64,000 nucleotides of DNA from Thermodesulforhabdaceae bacterium (GTDB lineage Bacteria > Desulfobacterota > Syntrophobacteria > Syntrophobacterales > Thermodesulforhabdaceae). The translations under genes and the position numbers were made by a program. Below are positions 9,600 through 17,689 of the stretch, one piece after another (within the stretch, counting starts at the first letter, position 1; each line of letters starts with the position of its first letter). The notes beneath the pieces were generated by a model. That model did not search any database. It was given only the letters and a program-made list of their open reading frames with translations, and had not been told where the DNA came from. The stretch lies in NCBI GenBank assembly GCA_037482015.1, contig JBBFKT010000001.1, forward strand, positions 124,001 through 188,000, in the 5' to 3' direction.

Positions 9600-9632
9600 A
9601 TACAGAAAGACTACAAGGTCTGTATCTTTTTT
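9600..9632 (+). terminator. Probable intrinsic terminator after the response regulator
   Basis: ATACAGA at 9600-9606 pairs with TCTGTAT at 9619-9625, and a run of six T follows. It would end the ADH-kinase-regulator transcript. Confidence 0.55.
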
Positions 9633-9658
9633 ACCCATTTCCCAACATAGTTTAGTCG

Positions 9659-9785
9659 TTGGAATGTTCCCAAAAAACACTCTTCCTGTATAGAAAAGCC
9701 CCACTTAATTCCAACAATAAAATACCCCTTCTGGATAAGATCAGCAATTTCAATGTCTTACCGCATTGGAATGATTCTTGACTTT
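9659..9785 (+). promoter_or_regulatory. Candidate sigma54 control region for the second alcohol dehydrogenase
   Basis: The heptamer TTGGAAT occurs three times: plus strand at 9659-9665, minus strand at 9708-9714, plus strand at 9766-9772. The first copy lies next to the perfect dyad GGAATGTTCC (9661-9670). The third copy carries a GG that is followed ten bases later by GA in TTGACT. This resembles the -24/-12 (GG-N10-GC) layout with one deviation. The sites sit between a GAFTGA-type activator gene and an alcohol dehydrogenase gene, which supports an activator-promoter pair. The match is imperfect. Confidence 0.35.
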
Positions 9786-9849
9786 AACCCTAAATACGTA
9801 GGACAGTTTTCGTAAGTTTAACGTTTCAAAACTTTTAGGAGGAATAGCA

Positions 9850-11016
9850 ATGGCATTTAGGGAGCAGGTGTATGGGTTTTACATTCCTACAGTAACTCTC
9901 ATGGGCATTGGAGCCCACAAGGAAATTGGGCGGCAGATCAAGGTTCTTGGAGGCAAGAAGCCTTTTCTCTGCACGGACAAGGGCATTACCAAAGCGGGCA
10001 TTACTGAGCAGATAGTAAAATTGATAAAGGAAGACACAGGTCTTGACGTGGTAGTCTTTGATGAGACAGTTCCCAATCCCACCGATAAAAATGTCCATGA
10101 TGGTTTGAAAGTTTTCAAGGACAACGGTTGTGATTTAATCATATCTCTTGGTGGTGGCAGCTCTCATGATTGTGCCAAAGGCATTGGTATTGTAGCTACT
10201 AATGGGGGCAATATTAGAGATTACGAAGGCATAGACAAGTCATCCAAGCCGATGCCACCTTTTATTGCGATCAATACCACTGCAGGAACTGCAAGCGAGA
10301 TGACCCGTTTTTGCATCATTACCAATACAGACACCAAAGTGAAAATGGCAATAGTTGATTGGCGTGTTACTCCGAATGTAGCTATAAACGATCCTCTCCT
10401 GATGATGGGCATGCCTCCAAGTCTTACAGCCGCCACAGGTATGGATGCTTTGACTCACGCCGTTGAAGCTTACGTTTCCACAATTGCTACCCCTGTAACA
10501 GATGCTTGCGCTCTTAAAGCTATTGAGTTGATTTCAAAATACCTTAGACCAGCGGTTGCAAATGGATCGGACATTGAAGCCAGAGACATGATGGCTTATG
10601 CAGAGTATCTCGCTGGTATGGCTTTTAACAATGCGAGTTTAGGGCATGTCCACGCCATGGCCCACCAACTTGGAGGATTCTATGATCTCCCACACGGAGT
10701 CTGCAATGCTATCCTCCTACCCCATGTGGAAAGATTCAACCTTCTTGCTAAACTGGATCGTTTCGTTGATATAGCCATTGCCATGGGAGAAAACGTGGAA
10801 GGGCTTTCGGTGAGAGATGCTGCTGAAAAGGCTATAGAAGCCATAGTGAAACTATCGAGAGACGTAGGAATTCCTTCTGGTTTGAGAGAACTCGGTGTCA
10901 AAGAAGAAGATATTCCAATAATGGCTCAAAACGCTCAGAAAGATGCCTGTGGTTTAACTAATCCCAGATGTCCCACTTTGGAAGATGTCATTATGATCTA
11001 CAAGAACGCTCTATAG
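9850..11016 (+). CDS. Iron-containing alcohol dehydrogenase (type III), second copy
   Basis: This 388-residue NAD-dependent alcohol dehydrogenase is preceded by a strong AGGAGG ribosome site. Visible motifs are LGGGSSHDCAKG near 99-110 for coenzyme binding, TAGTASEMTRF near 142-152, and metal ligands in GMDALTHAVEAY and HVHAMAHQLGGFYDLPHG. The N-terminus (MAFREQVYGFYIPT) is typical of the ethanol and 1,3-propanediol dehydrogenase group. It is only moderately similar to the copy at 5867, so the pair is not a recent duplication. It stands alone between a probable terminator and a GC-rich hairpin and is probably expressed under the adjacent sigma54 regulator. With the AOR and Nfn genes that follow it could take alcohol through aldehyde to acid. 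The directionality and substrate are inferred. Confidence 0.92.
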   Translation: MAFREQVYGFYIPTVTLMGIGAHKEIGRQIKVLGGKKPFLCTDKGITKAGITEQIVKLIKEDTGLDVVVFDETVPNPTDKNVHDGLKVFKDNGCDLIISLGGGSSHDCAKGIGIVATNGGNIRDYEGIDKSSKPMPPFIAINTTAGTASEMTRFCIITNTDTKVKMAIVDWRVTPNVAINDPLLMMGMPPSLTAATGMDALTHAVEAYVSTIATPVTDACALKAIELISKYLRPAVANGSDIEARDMMAYAEYLAGMAFNNASLGHVHAMAHQLGGFYDLPHGVCNAILLPHVERFNLLAKLDRFVDIAIAMGENVEGLSVRDAAEKAIEAIVKLSRDVGIPSGLRELGVKEEDIPIMAQNAQKDACGLTNPRCPTLEDVIMIYKNAL

Positions 11017-11048
11017 CTTTCTGCTTTTTATCCATCTGTTATTAAAGT

Positions 11049-11074
11049 CGCCGGGCGTTAAATCTCGCCCGGCG
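11049..11074. repeat. GC-rich hairpin between adh and aor
   Basis: CGCCGGGCG and CGCCCGGCG form a perfect 9-bp stem around an 8-base loop. There is no T-run directly after it, so it may be a weak terminator, an mRNA-stabilising hairpin or one of the dispersed palindromes of this genome. Confidence 0.6.
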
Positions 11075-11113
11075 GTTCCTTATTAAAAAACAAGCAGTAT
11101 GGAGGAAAGATTC

Positions 11114-12850
11114 ATGGATAAGATTTTAAGAATAGACATGGGCGCTGATGGCGGTCCAAAAGTAATAGAGGAGCCTTTGGGTGATTATGCGGGACTGGGA
11201 GGAAGGGGGCTGACATCGGCTATAGTTTCTAAAGAAGTTCCCCCTCGCTGCCATCCTCTTAGTGGAGAAAACAAGTTAGTGATAGCTCCCGGTCTTCTTA
11301 GTGGAACAGCAGGAGCAATGACAGGAAGAATCTCTGTGGGGTGTAAGAGTCCTCTTACAGGCACAATAAAAGAAGCAAATGCAGGCGGCCAACCTTCGCA
11401 GGTTCTTGCTCGACTGGGTTACGCCGCTATCGTTCTAGAAGGAAAGCCTAAAGGCGATGATCTTTACAAAATAGTGATAAACAAAGATGGAGTAAAAGTT
11501 CTTCCGGCTAATGACCTGAAAGGCTTAGGAAATTACGAAACAGTAAAGCGGGCAGTTCAGGAATTTGGCGATAAAATAGCTTGTATATCTATAGGACAGG
11601 CGGGGGAATACAAGCTTGCTGCAGCATCTGTAGCTTGCACCGATCCAGAACTTAGACCGACCAGGCATGCCGGGCGAGGAGGCGTTGGGGCTGTAATGGG
11701 TTCAAAGAGGGTTAAGTTGATCGTTCTTGATGATAGTGGCGCTAAAATGAGACCTCCTAAAGATCCTGATAAGTTCAAGGATGCAAACAAGCGCTTTGTG
11801 GAAGGACTCAGGCGCCATCCTGTCACAGGACAGGGACTTCCAGCGTATGGAACTAATATTCTTACGAACATAATAAATGAAGCAGGTGCTTATCCTACCT
11901 ACAATTTCAAAGATGGCCGCTTTGCTGGTGCTTCCAGGATAAGCGGGGAAACCTTTGCGGAACTTGAAAAGTCAAGAGGTGGTAATCCTACCCACGGATG
12001 CCACAGAGGATGTGTTATAAGATGTTCGGGTATCTTTGTGGATAAAGATGGTCATTTTATTTCGAAGCAACCGGAATATGAAACAGTGTGGGCTCATGGT
12101 GGCAACTGTGGCATTGATGATCCTGATGCAATAGCCCAAATTGACTTTCTTGACGATGATATAGGATTGGACACCATAGAAATGGGTGCTACCATTGGCG
12201 TGGCGATGGAAGCGGGGCTTATCAAATTTGGTGACGCTCAGGGTGCTATAGAACTACTAAAGGAAGTAGCTAAGGGTTCTTACCTGGGTAGGATTTTAGG
12301 AAGTGGATGTGCCGTTACCGGAAAGGTCTTTGGGGTTGAGAGAATCCCTGTAGTGAAGGGACAGGCTCTTCCGGCTTATGATCCGAGAGCAGTGAAAGGT
12401 GTAGGCGTTACTTACGCTACAAGCCCAATGGGAGCAGATCACACGGCAGGTTATGCCGTTGCGACAAATATTCTTAAGGTTGGTGGATATGTGGATCCCT
12501 TGAGCCCGGAAGGACAGGTAGAACTTTCTCGAAATCTCCAGATTGCAACGGCTGCTATTGATTCGACCGGTATGTGCCTATTTATTGCTTTTGCTATTAT
12601 GGACCAGCCCGATACATTCCAGGCCTTTCTGGAGATGATAAATGCTTTTTACGGCATCAATATGACACTTGAAGATTTTGTAGAGTTGGGAAAAAGAATT
12701 TTGTCAATGGAAAGGGACTTTAATATCCGTGCTGGTTTTTGCCCCGGAGATGACAGATTGCCAGAGTTTTTCAAGAAAGAACCCCTTTCACCCCACAATG
12801 TAGTTTTCGATGTTCCTGATGAGGAACTGGACAAGGTTTTTAACTGGTAA
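11114..12850 (+). CDS. aor: Aldehyde:ferredoxin oxidoreductase (tungstopterin enzyme)
   Basis: At 578 residues, this enzyme oxidises aldehydes to carboxylic acids with ferredoxin, or runs in reverse, using a bis-tungstopterin and one [4Fe-4S] cluster. The family signature is clear: GGRGLTSAI near 27, the pterin-binding GRISVGCKSPLTG near 79, the cysteine cluster C-H-R-G-C-V-I-R-C near 300 and the distal cysteine in DSTGMCLF near 485. I chose ATG 11114 because the in-frame ATG at 11099 overlaps the GGAGGA ribosome site that serves 11114. A Fe-alcohol dehydrogenase lies upstream and NfnAB downstream. That is a coherent arrangement in which reduced ferredoxin from aldehyde oxidation feeds Nfn. 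Confidence 0.92.
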   Translation: MDKILRIDMGADGGPKVIEEPLGDYAGLGGRGLTSAIVSKEVPPRCHPLSGENKLVIAPGLLSGTAGAMTGRISVGCKSPLTGTIKEANAGGQPSQVLARLGYAAIVLEGKPKGDDLYKIVINKDGVKVLPANDLKGLGNYETVKRAVQEFGDKIACISIGQAGEYKLAAASVACTDPELRPTRHAGRGGVGAVMGSKRVKLIVLDDSGAKMRPPKDPDKFKDANKRFVEGLRRHPVTGQGLPAYGTNILTNIINEAGAYPTYNFKDGRFAGASRISGETFAELEKSRGGNPTHGCHRGCVIRCSGIFVDKDGHFISKQPEYETVWAHGGNCGIDDPDAIAQIDFLDDDIGLDTIEMGATIGVAMEAGLIKFGDAQGAIELLKEVAKGSYLGRILGSGCAVTGKVFGVERIPVVKGQALPAYDPRAVKGVGVTYATSPMGADHTAGYAVATNILKVGGYVDPLSPEGQVELSRNLQIATAAIDSTGMCLFIAFAIMDQPDTFQAFLEMINAFYGINMTLEDFVELGKRILSMERDFNIRAGFCPGDDRLPEFFKKEPLSPHNVVFDVPDEELDKVFNW

Positions 12851-12865
12851 GTGAATTCCGTTTCG

Positions 12866-12891
12866 GGTGAGGTTCAAATTGGAACCTCACC
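12866..12891. repeat. Palindrome after the aor gene
   Basis: GGTGAGGTTC and GAACCTCACC form a perfect 10-bp stem with a 6-base loop. No T-run follows immediately; a T-tract (12910-12918) lies about 20 bases further on. It may act as a terminator or belong to the dispersed palindromes. The remainder of 12892-13141 shows no other feature. Confidence 0.6.
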
Positions 12892-13141
12892 TAGAATATC
12901 ACAAAGGATGGTTTTTTTTTGCTTTTTCCTTAAAAAACTGTGTAGCTTAACAATTTTTTCACGATGAGTTTCATTGGGACAGAAGATAAGATGCCGAAAT
13001 AGAATGATATTTTTCCTACCGTAGAGTCTCCCTGGAAAATTGTCAGAAATAAAGAAACCTCCATTTGATTTTGTTGTTATACTTCATATAATTGCACTTA
13101 ACTTAAACTTAATCTTTCTCAATAGCAGGAGGGTAATAAGT

Positions 13142-13993
13142 ATGTTTAAGATTGTTAGAAGGGAAGAGCTAGCAGGAGGGAGTATTATTCTTAACGAGAT
13201 TGAAGCTCCTTTAATTGCTCGTAAGGTAAAGCCTGGTCAATTTGTTATCTTAAAGGCCTCTGAAACGGGGGAGAGGATTCCTCTTACGGTAGCAGATGTT
13301 AATGTGGAAGCGGGGACTATTACGGTAATTTACATGGTGGTCGGTAAAAGCACAGCTCTTTTTAAGACTCTTCAGGTAGGAGATGGCTACCAGGCAGTAA
13401 TTGGACCCCTTGGACAGCCCACTCACATTGAAAAAGTGGGCAAAGTAGTTTGTGTAGGGGGAGGAACAGGTATAGCTGTTCTCCATCCCATTGCAAGAGC
13501 TCTAAAGCAGGCAGGTAATTATGTGATAAGTATAATTGGCGCAAAAAATAAAGATCTGCTCATTCTTGAAGGTAAGATGCGCGTTATTTCCGATGAGATG
13601 TTCATTTGCACTGATGATGGTTCCTACGGTTACCATGGTTTTGTTACAGATGTTTTGAAAAAGGTTCTCAAGGAAAATTCCGATGTAAAACTTGTGGTGG
13701 CTATAGGTCCTGTTCCGATGATGAAGGCTGCCTCGGAAATTACCAGGGAATTTAAAATAAAAACCATAGTAAGCTTGAATCCCATCATGATAGACGGAAC
13801 GGGTATGTGCGGAGGGTGTAGAGTTTCTATAGGAGGGCAGATAAAATTTGCCTGTGTTGATGGCCCTGAATTCGACGGACATGAAGTTGATTATGACGAA
13901 CTCATGCTCCGTTTAAGTGCCTATAAAGAAGATGAACAACTCAAATATCACGAAGAGCCCTGTAAAATAGGACTTGCGAAGGCCAAGTCTTAA
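13142..13993 (+). CDS. nfnA: NfnA / sulfide dehydrogenase small subunit: FAD and [2Fe-2S] NADH-binding subunit
   Basis: This 283-residue protein belongs to the small subunit of the NADH-dependent reduced ferredoxin:NADP oxidoreductase. A ferredoxin-reductase-like FAD domain occupies about 1-95. An NAD-binding domain follows with the glycine-rich VCVGGGTGIAVLHP near 103. At the C-terminus a [2Fe-2S] ligand set sits in GTGMCGGC and FACVDGP. I chose ATG 13142, preceded by AGGAGGG; the frame remains open upstream to 13040 but has no ribosome site there. The large subunit follows 58 bases later. In Nfn this subunit holds the NADH-reactive FAD. The enzyme couples ferredoxin and NADH oxidation to NADP reduction, or runs in reverse. 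Confidence 0.9.
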   Translation: MFKIVRREELAGGSIILNEIEAPLIARKVKPGQFVILKASETGERIPLTVADVNVEAGTITVIYMVVGKSTALFKTLQVGDGYQAVIGPLGQPTHIEKVGKVVCVGGGTGIAVLHPIARALKQAGNYVISIIGAKNKDLLILEGKMRVISDEMFICTDDGSYGYHGFVTDVLKKVLKENSDVKLVVAIGPVPMMKAASEITREFKIKTIVSLNPIMIDGTGMCGGCRVSIGGQIKFACVDGPEFDGHEVDYDELMLRLSAYKEDEQLKYHEEPCKIGLAKAKS

Positions 13994-14051
13994 AAAATTG
14001 AATTAATCTTATAACGCTTGTTCTACCTAGCAAATGGAGGTTTCAGCTAAG

Positions 14052-15464
14052 ATGACCGAAAAATCCTCAATCACGAAGTTGTTACCACGGCAGAAAATGC
14101 CCGAACAGGATCCTTTGGTGCGAAGAAGGAACTTCGATGAAGTGCCTTTGGGTTACACTATAGAACTTGCTATGGCTGAGGCAAGTCGATGTCTCCAATG
14201 CAAAAAACCGGGTTGTGTAAGCGGATGTCCTGTAAATATTGATATTCCAGCATTTATTCATCATATTACCGAAGGGGATTTTACAGCGGCTATCGAAAAA
14301 ATTTGGGAAAAGAACGCTCTACCGGCCGTATGCGGTCGTGTATGTCCTCAGGAAATTCAATGTGAAGGAAGCTGCATTCTAGGGAAAAAGGGTGATGCCG
14401 TCGCTATAGGGCACCTCGAACGTTTTGTGGCAGACTATGAAAGAATCCACAATCTGGCTCATCCGCCTCCCAAAGCTCCCTCCACGGGTAAAAAAGTAGC
14501 AGTCGTTGGTTCCGGTCCCGCCGGTCTTACAGTAGCCGGTGACCTGATACTTAAAGGTCACGAGGTAACCATCTTTGAAGCTTTTCATAAACCCGGTGGG
14601 GTTCTTATATACGGCATTCCTGAATTCAGGCTTCCCAAAGAGATAGTAGCTCAGGAAGTTGAACGACTTGAACAACTGGGCGTGAAAATAGAATGTAATG
14701 TTGTTGTAGGAAGGACTGTCACTTTAGATGAATTATTTGAACAGGGATATGACGCAATTTTCGTGGGCGTGGGAGCGGGACTACCAAAATTTCTAAATAT
14801 TCCCGGAGAAAACCTGGTGGGAGTTCTTTCTGCTAACGAATATCTTACCCGAACTAACCTGATGAGGGGTTATCTTTTTCCAGAGTATGACACTCCTGTG
14901 CCAAAGGGAAAAGATGTGGTTGTTATTGGTGGCGGAAATGTGGCTATGGATGCCGCAAGAACTGCCTTAAGGTTAGGTGCTGACAGAGTTAGAATTATTT
15001 ATCGCAGATCCAGAGAAGAAATGCCTGCTCGTCTGGAAGAGATTCATCATGCTGAAGAAGAGGGCATAGAATTCAATTTGCTCACCAACCCCGTTAGGTT
15101 CGTCGGAAACGAAAAGGGAAGACTGGTTGGTATAGAGTGTATCCGCATGGAACTTGGAGAGCCCGATGAATCAGGACGACGAAAACCCGTTCCCGTTAAA
15201 GGTAGTGAGTTTGTTACAGAATGTGATCTAGCTATAGTGGCAGTAGGAACGGGAGCTAATCCAATTCTTACCAGATCAACATCCGACTTAAAGCTTAATA
15301 AATGGGGATACATTTTAGTGGATCCAGCTACAGGAAAAACCAGCAAAAGGGGAGTCTGGGCTGGTGGAGATATAGTGACGGGATCTGCCACGGTTATACT
15401 TGCTATGGGAGCCGGAAGAAGAGCTGCGGAGTCCATACACAATTATTTGACCTGGGGATGGTAA
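14052..15464 (+). CDS. nfnB: NfnB / glutamate synthase beta-like large subunit (GltA-type)
   Basis: This 470-residue flavoprotein has an N-terminal two-[4Fe-4S] cysteine region (CLQCKKPGCVSGCPV near 49-63, then CGRVCPQEIQCEGSC near 96-110). A FAD Rossmann motif [13 protein letters not shown] lies near 152 and an NADP Rossmann motif [13 protein letters not shown] near 296. The final FAD-binding segment is GVWAGGDIVTGSATV. I took ATG 14052; ATG 14034 overlaps the ribosome site that serves 14052. It lies directly after nfnA, so the bifurcating NfnAB complex is the best call. A free-standing glutamate synthase beta chain is excluded by that neighbour. Confidence 0.92.
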   Translation: MTEKSSITKLLPRQKMPEQDPLVRRRNFDEVPLGYTIELAMAEASRCLQCKKPGCVSGCPVNIDIPAFIHHITEGDFTAAIEKIWEKNALPAVCGRVCPQEIQCEGSCILGKKGDAVAIGHLERFVADYERIHNLAHPPPKAPSTGKKVAVVGSGPAGLTVAGDLILKGHEVTIFEAFHKPGGVLIYGIPEFRLPKEIVAQEVERLEQLGVKIECNVVVGRTVTLDELFEQGYDAIFVGVGAGLPKFLNIPGENLVGVLSANEYLTRTNLMRGYLFPEYDTPVPKGKDVVVIGGGNVAMDAARTALRLGADRVRIIYRRSREEMPARLEEIHHAEEEGIEFNLLTNPVRFVGNEKGRLVGIECIRMELGEPDESGRRKPVPVKGSEFVTECDLAIVAVGTGANPILTRSTSDLKLNKWGYILVDPATGKTSKRGVWAGGDIVTGSATVILAMGAGRRAAESIHNYLTWGW

Positions 15465-15567
15465 GAATTACAGAACATCAACTTTTCCTGATGTGACGCT
15501 TCGATTCATTGTTGGTATTAATTTTATCCGGCAACTATTTAGAAATTTTTATATATGGATGAGATGG

Positions 15568-15593
15568 TAGGGACAAGGTTCTCCTTGTCCCTA
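15568..15593. repeat. Palindrome with 11-bp arms and TTCT loop
   Basis: TAGGGACAAGG and its complement CCTTGTCCCTA surround TTCT. It has the same outer TAGGG/CCCTA ends as the palindrome at 3366 but different inner bases. The sequence GGTTAATCAC follows it, and the same ten bases precede the palindrome at 24022. Confidence 0.8.
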
Positions 15594-15627
15594 ACTGGTT
15601 AATCACATATTAAAAACCCAGTTCGAA

Positions 15628-17679
15628 ATGAATAGAATGTTTGTGGAATTAAGTAAGATTCGTTGGCTTACAATCTTAGGTGGAACTGTTGTTGTCCTGA
15701 TGCTAGCATGGATTACTCCATGGAGTAATATTGTTCGTTATAATTCGCCTCTCGGTGGGTCTCATTTTCCTACCGCACCATTTGGAATTCTTTTAATGTT
15801 GGCGATCTTTTGGAACGGTTTGCTGGGACGATTCATTCCCAGGGCTCGATTAAGCGCTTTAGAACTTCTTTATATTTGGCTTGTTAGTGTTTTAGCCACA
15901 ACCATTGCTTATACCGGTTTTGCGAGGACATTCTTCCTGAACCTGCTCTGGCATCCGGAAGCTATGCAAAATATCGTTTGGAAAAACTTGCTTCCTGACG
16001 GTGAACATCTGGCTCGATCTGTGCTTCAAGGTGTTGGTGGCGGCGGAGAAATTAAAATAATGAGCCTGTTGAAAATCATTCCATGGGGCGAATGGTGTCC
16101 GTTTCTGGCTCTGTGGGTAATTTTCCTGGCTCTTGTCGTCATTACTTTGCTGGGAATAAGCGGAGTCTTTGCTCATCAGTGGATTGAGAATGAAAGAATG
16201 GCTCTCCCTTTGATCCAGATTCCTAAAATCTTTTCCGAGGAAAGCTATAACTCGTCATTGTTAAGATCCTTGAAGAATACCTTTTTTATTGTGGGGCTTT
16301 GTGTGCCTGTATTAATACACACAATGAATGGACTTGCTACATACTTTCCATCTATTCCGCAAATTCCCGCTCTTCTGCTTGCTCAGCCCTACATTCCCCA
16401 GGAAGGACTTCTTAGAGGATTTTCTAAGCTCAAGATTTATATTTATCCGGCTTTTGTGGGCTTTGCTTATATGGCGCCACGGCAGATCTCTCTCAGTATC
16501 TGGTTTTTCTTTTTGATGGGGCTTCTTGTTCCAGGGCTTTTGAGCCTTTTCGGAATGTCGATTCCGAATATAACTCTAGGGACAACCTTTGGTCCGGGGG
16601 TCGCTCGAGCGGAAGAAATGCAGATGGTTGGAGCTTATGGAATCTGCGGAATTTTTATTATCTGGCTTTCAAGACGCCATATTTGGAATCTTCTCTTTGA
16701 CCGAACTTATTTAGGAAAAAAATCTGAATATGTGGGGCTTGTTCATCCACGTTTAGGGCTTGGTATGGCGATTACTGGCTATATTTTGACTGCTTTCTGG
16801 CTTGTTGCCTTTGGTATGGAAACTAAAGTTGTTTTGCCGTTCCTCTTAGTCTGCTTAATGCTCCAGATTGTTGTTGCAAAGATGATATGTCAGGGAGGGC
16901 TTCCTTATTTTACTTTGCCTGTTGCCCCAAGTGATGGTTTCTTAGCATTTTTTCCATCAAAACTTTTTTCTTCGATGTCGATATATCTTGGGGTTGTTGT
17001 TCAAAAGATGGCATTTCTTGATGTGCGAGAGTCTTTACTCCCGACCCTTATTCATGCTTCTGCTCTGATAAGGAAACAGCAACAGCATCGCCATTCCGGT
17101 ATTGTAGCAACCGTAGAAGATATTAAAACACTTCAGAAAGATGAATTTTATAAACTGACCGGTGTGGTAGAAAGTCGTAGAAAATTTCTTCTGGGGATAA
17201 TTGTTTCCATAATCCTGAGTTTTACAGTATCCGCCCTGTCCATGCTGGTGATTTACTATAAATATGGAGCTCTGTCCCTTCCGGATTCATGGGCTTTAGA
17301 AACTGTGTTTGGGGCTCACGAAAAGGCTCTTAATTTAATTCAGCATCCTGAAGCTCCAAAACCGTGGATAGCTTTCTATGTAGTTTTGGGAGCTCTGATA
17401 ATGACCGTGTTAATTGGCGGTTATCATCGGTTTCCCTGGTGGCCTTTCCATCCTATGGGCTATCTTATGACTTACAATTCCGCTACTCATGTTTTGTGGT
17501 TTTCTTTCTTTTTGGGCTGGCTTCTTAACTGGCTTGTTTTCCGATACGGTGGCGTAAAAGCTTACGTGGCTTTTCGGTGGTTTTTCGTCGGACTTGTGGT
17601 TGGTGATGTGGTCATGGCTATACTGTGGATTATTGTGGGGTGGTGGGCACCGGTGGCTTACCATGTTTTTCCAACGTAG
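15628..17679 (+). CDS. Large polytopic membrane protein, OPT-transporter-like (DUF6785 type)
   Basis: This 683-residue protein has roughly 14 hydrophobic segments, beginning near residues 15-30 (WLTILGGTVVVLMLAW) and ending near 650-675. The PLGGSHFPTAPFG and NERMALPLIQIP motifs remind me of a family distantly related to oligopeptide transporters and often encoded as a pair. The following gene starts 11 bases after the stop and encodes a similar-sized membrane protein, so they probably form one complex or operon. No signal peptide beyond the first membrane helix and no catalytic motif are seen. The function is unknown, and the transporter label rests only on topology and recalled family resemblance. 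Start codon 15637 is an alternative to 15628. Confidence 0.7.
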   Translation: MNRMFVELSKIRWLTILGGTVVVLMLAWITPWSNIVRYNSPLGGSHFPTAPFGILLMLAIFWNGLLGRFIPRARLSALELLYIWLVSVLATTIAYTGFARTFFLNLLWHPEAMQNIVWKNLLPDGEHLARSVLQGVGGGGEIKIMSLLKIIPWGEWCPFLALWVIFLALVVITLLGISGVFAHQWIENERMALPLIQIPKIFSEESYNSSLLRSLKNTFFIVGLCVPVLIHTMNGLATYFPSIPQIPALLLAQPYIPQEGLLRGFSKLKIYIYPAFVGFAYMAPRQISLSIWFFFLMGLLVPGLLSLFGMSIPNITLGTTFGPGVARAEEMQMVGAYGICGIFIIWLSRRHIWNLLFDRTYLGKKSEYVGLVHPRLGLGMAITGYILTAFWLVAFGMETKVVLPFLLVCLMLQIVVAKMICQGGLPYFTLPVAPSDGFLAFFPSKLFSSMSIYLGVVVQKMAFLDVRESLLPTLIHASALIRKQQQHRHSGIVATVEDIKTLQKDEFYKLTGVVESRRKFLLGIIVSIILSFTVSALSMLVIYYKYGALSLPDSWALETVFGAHEKALNLIQHPEAPKPWIAFYVVLGALIMTVLIGGYHRFPWWPFHPMGYLMTYNSATHVLWFSFFLGWLLNWLVFRYGGVKAYVAFRWFFVGLVVGDVVMAILWIIVGWWAPVAYHVFPT

Positions 17680-17689
17680 GTGATAAATA

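Noticed and set aside
11099-11113. Upstream ATG for the AOR gene
   Set aside because: It overlaps the GGAGGA that serves ATG 11114.
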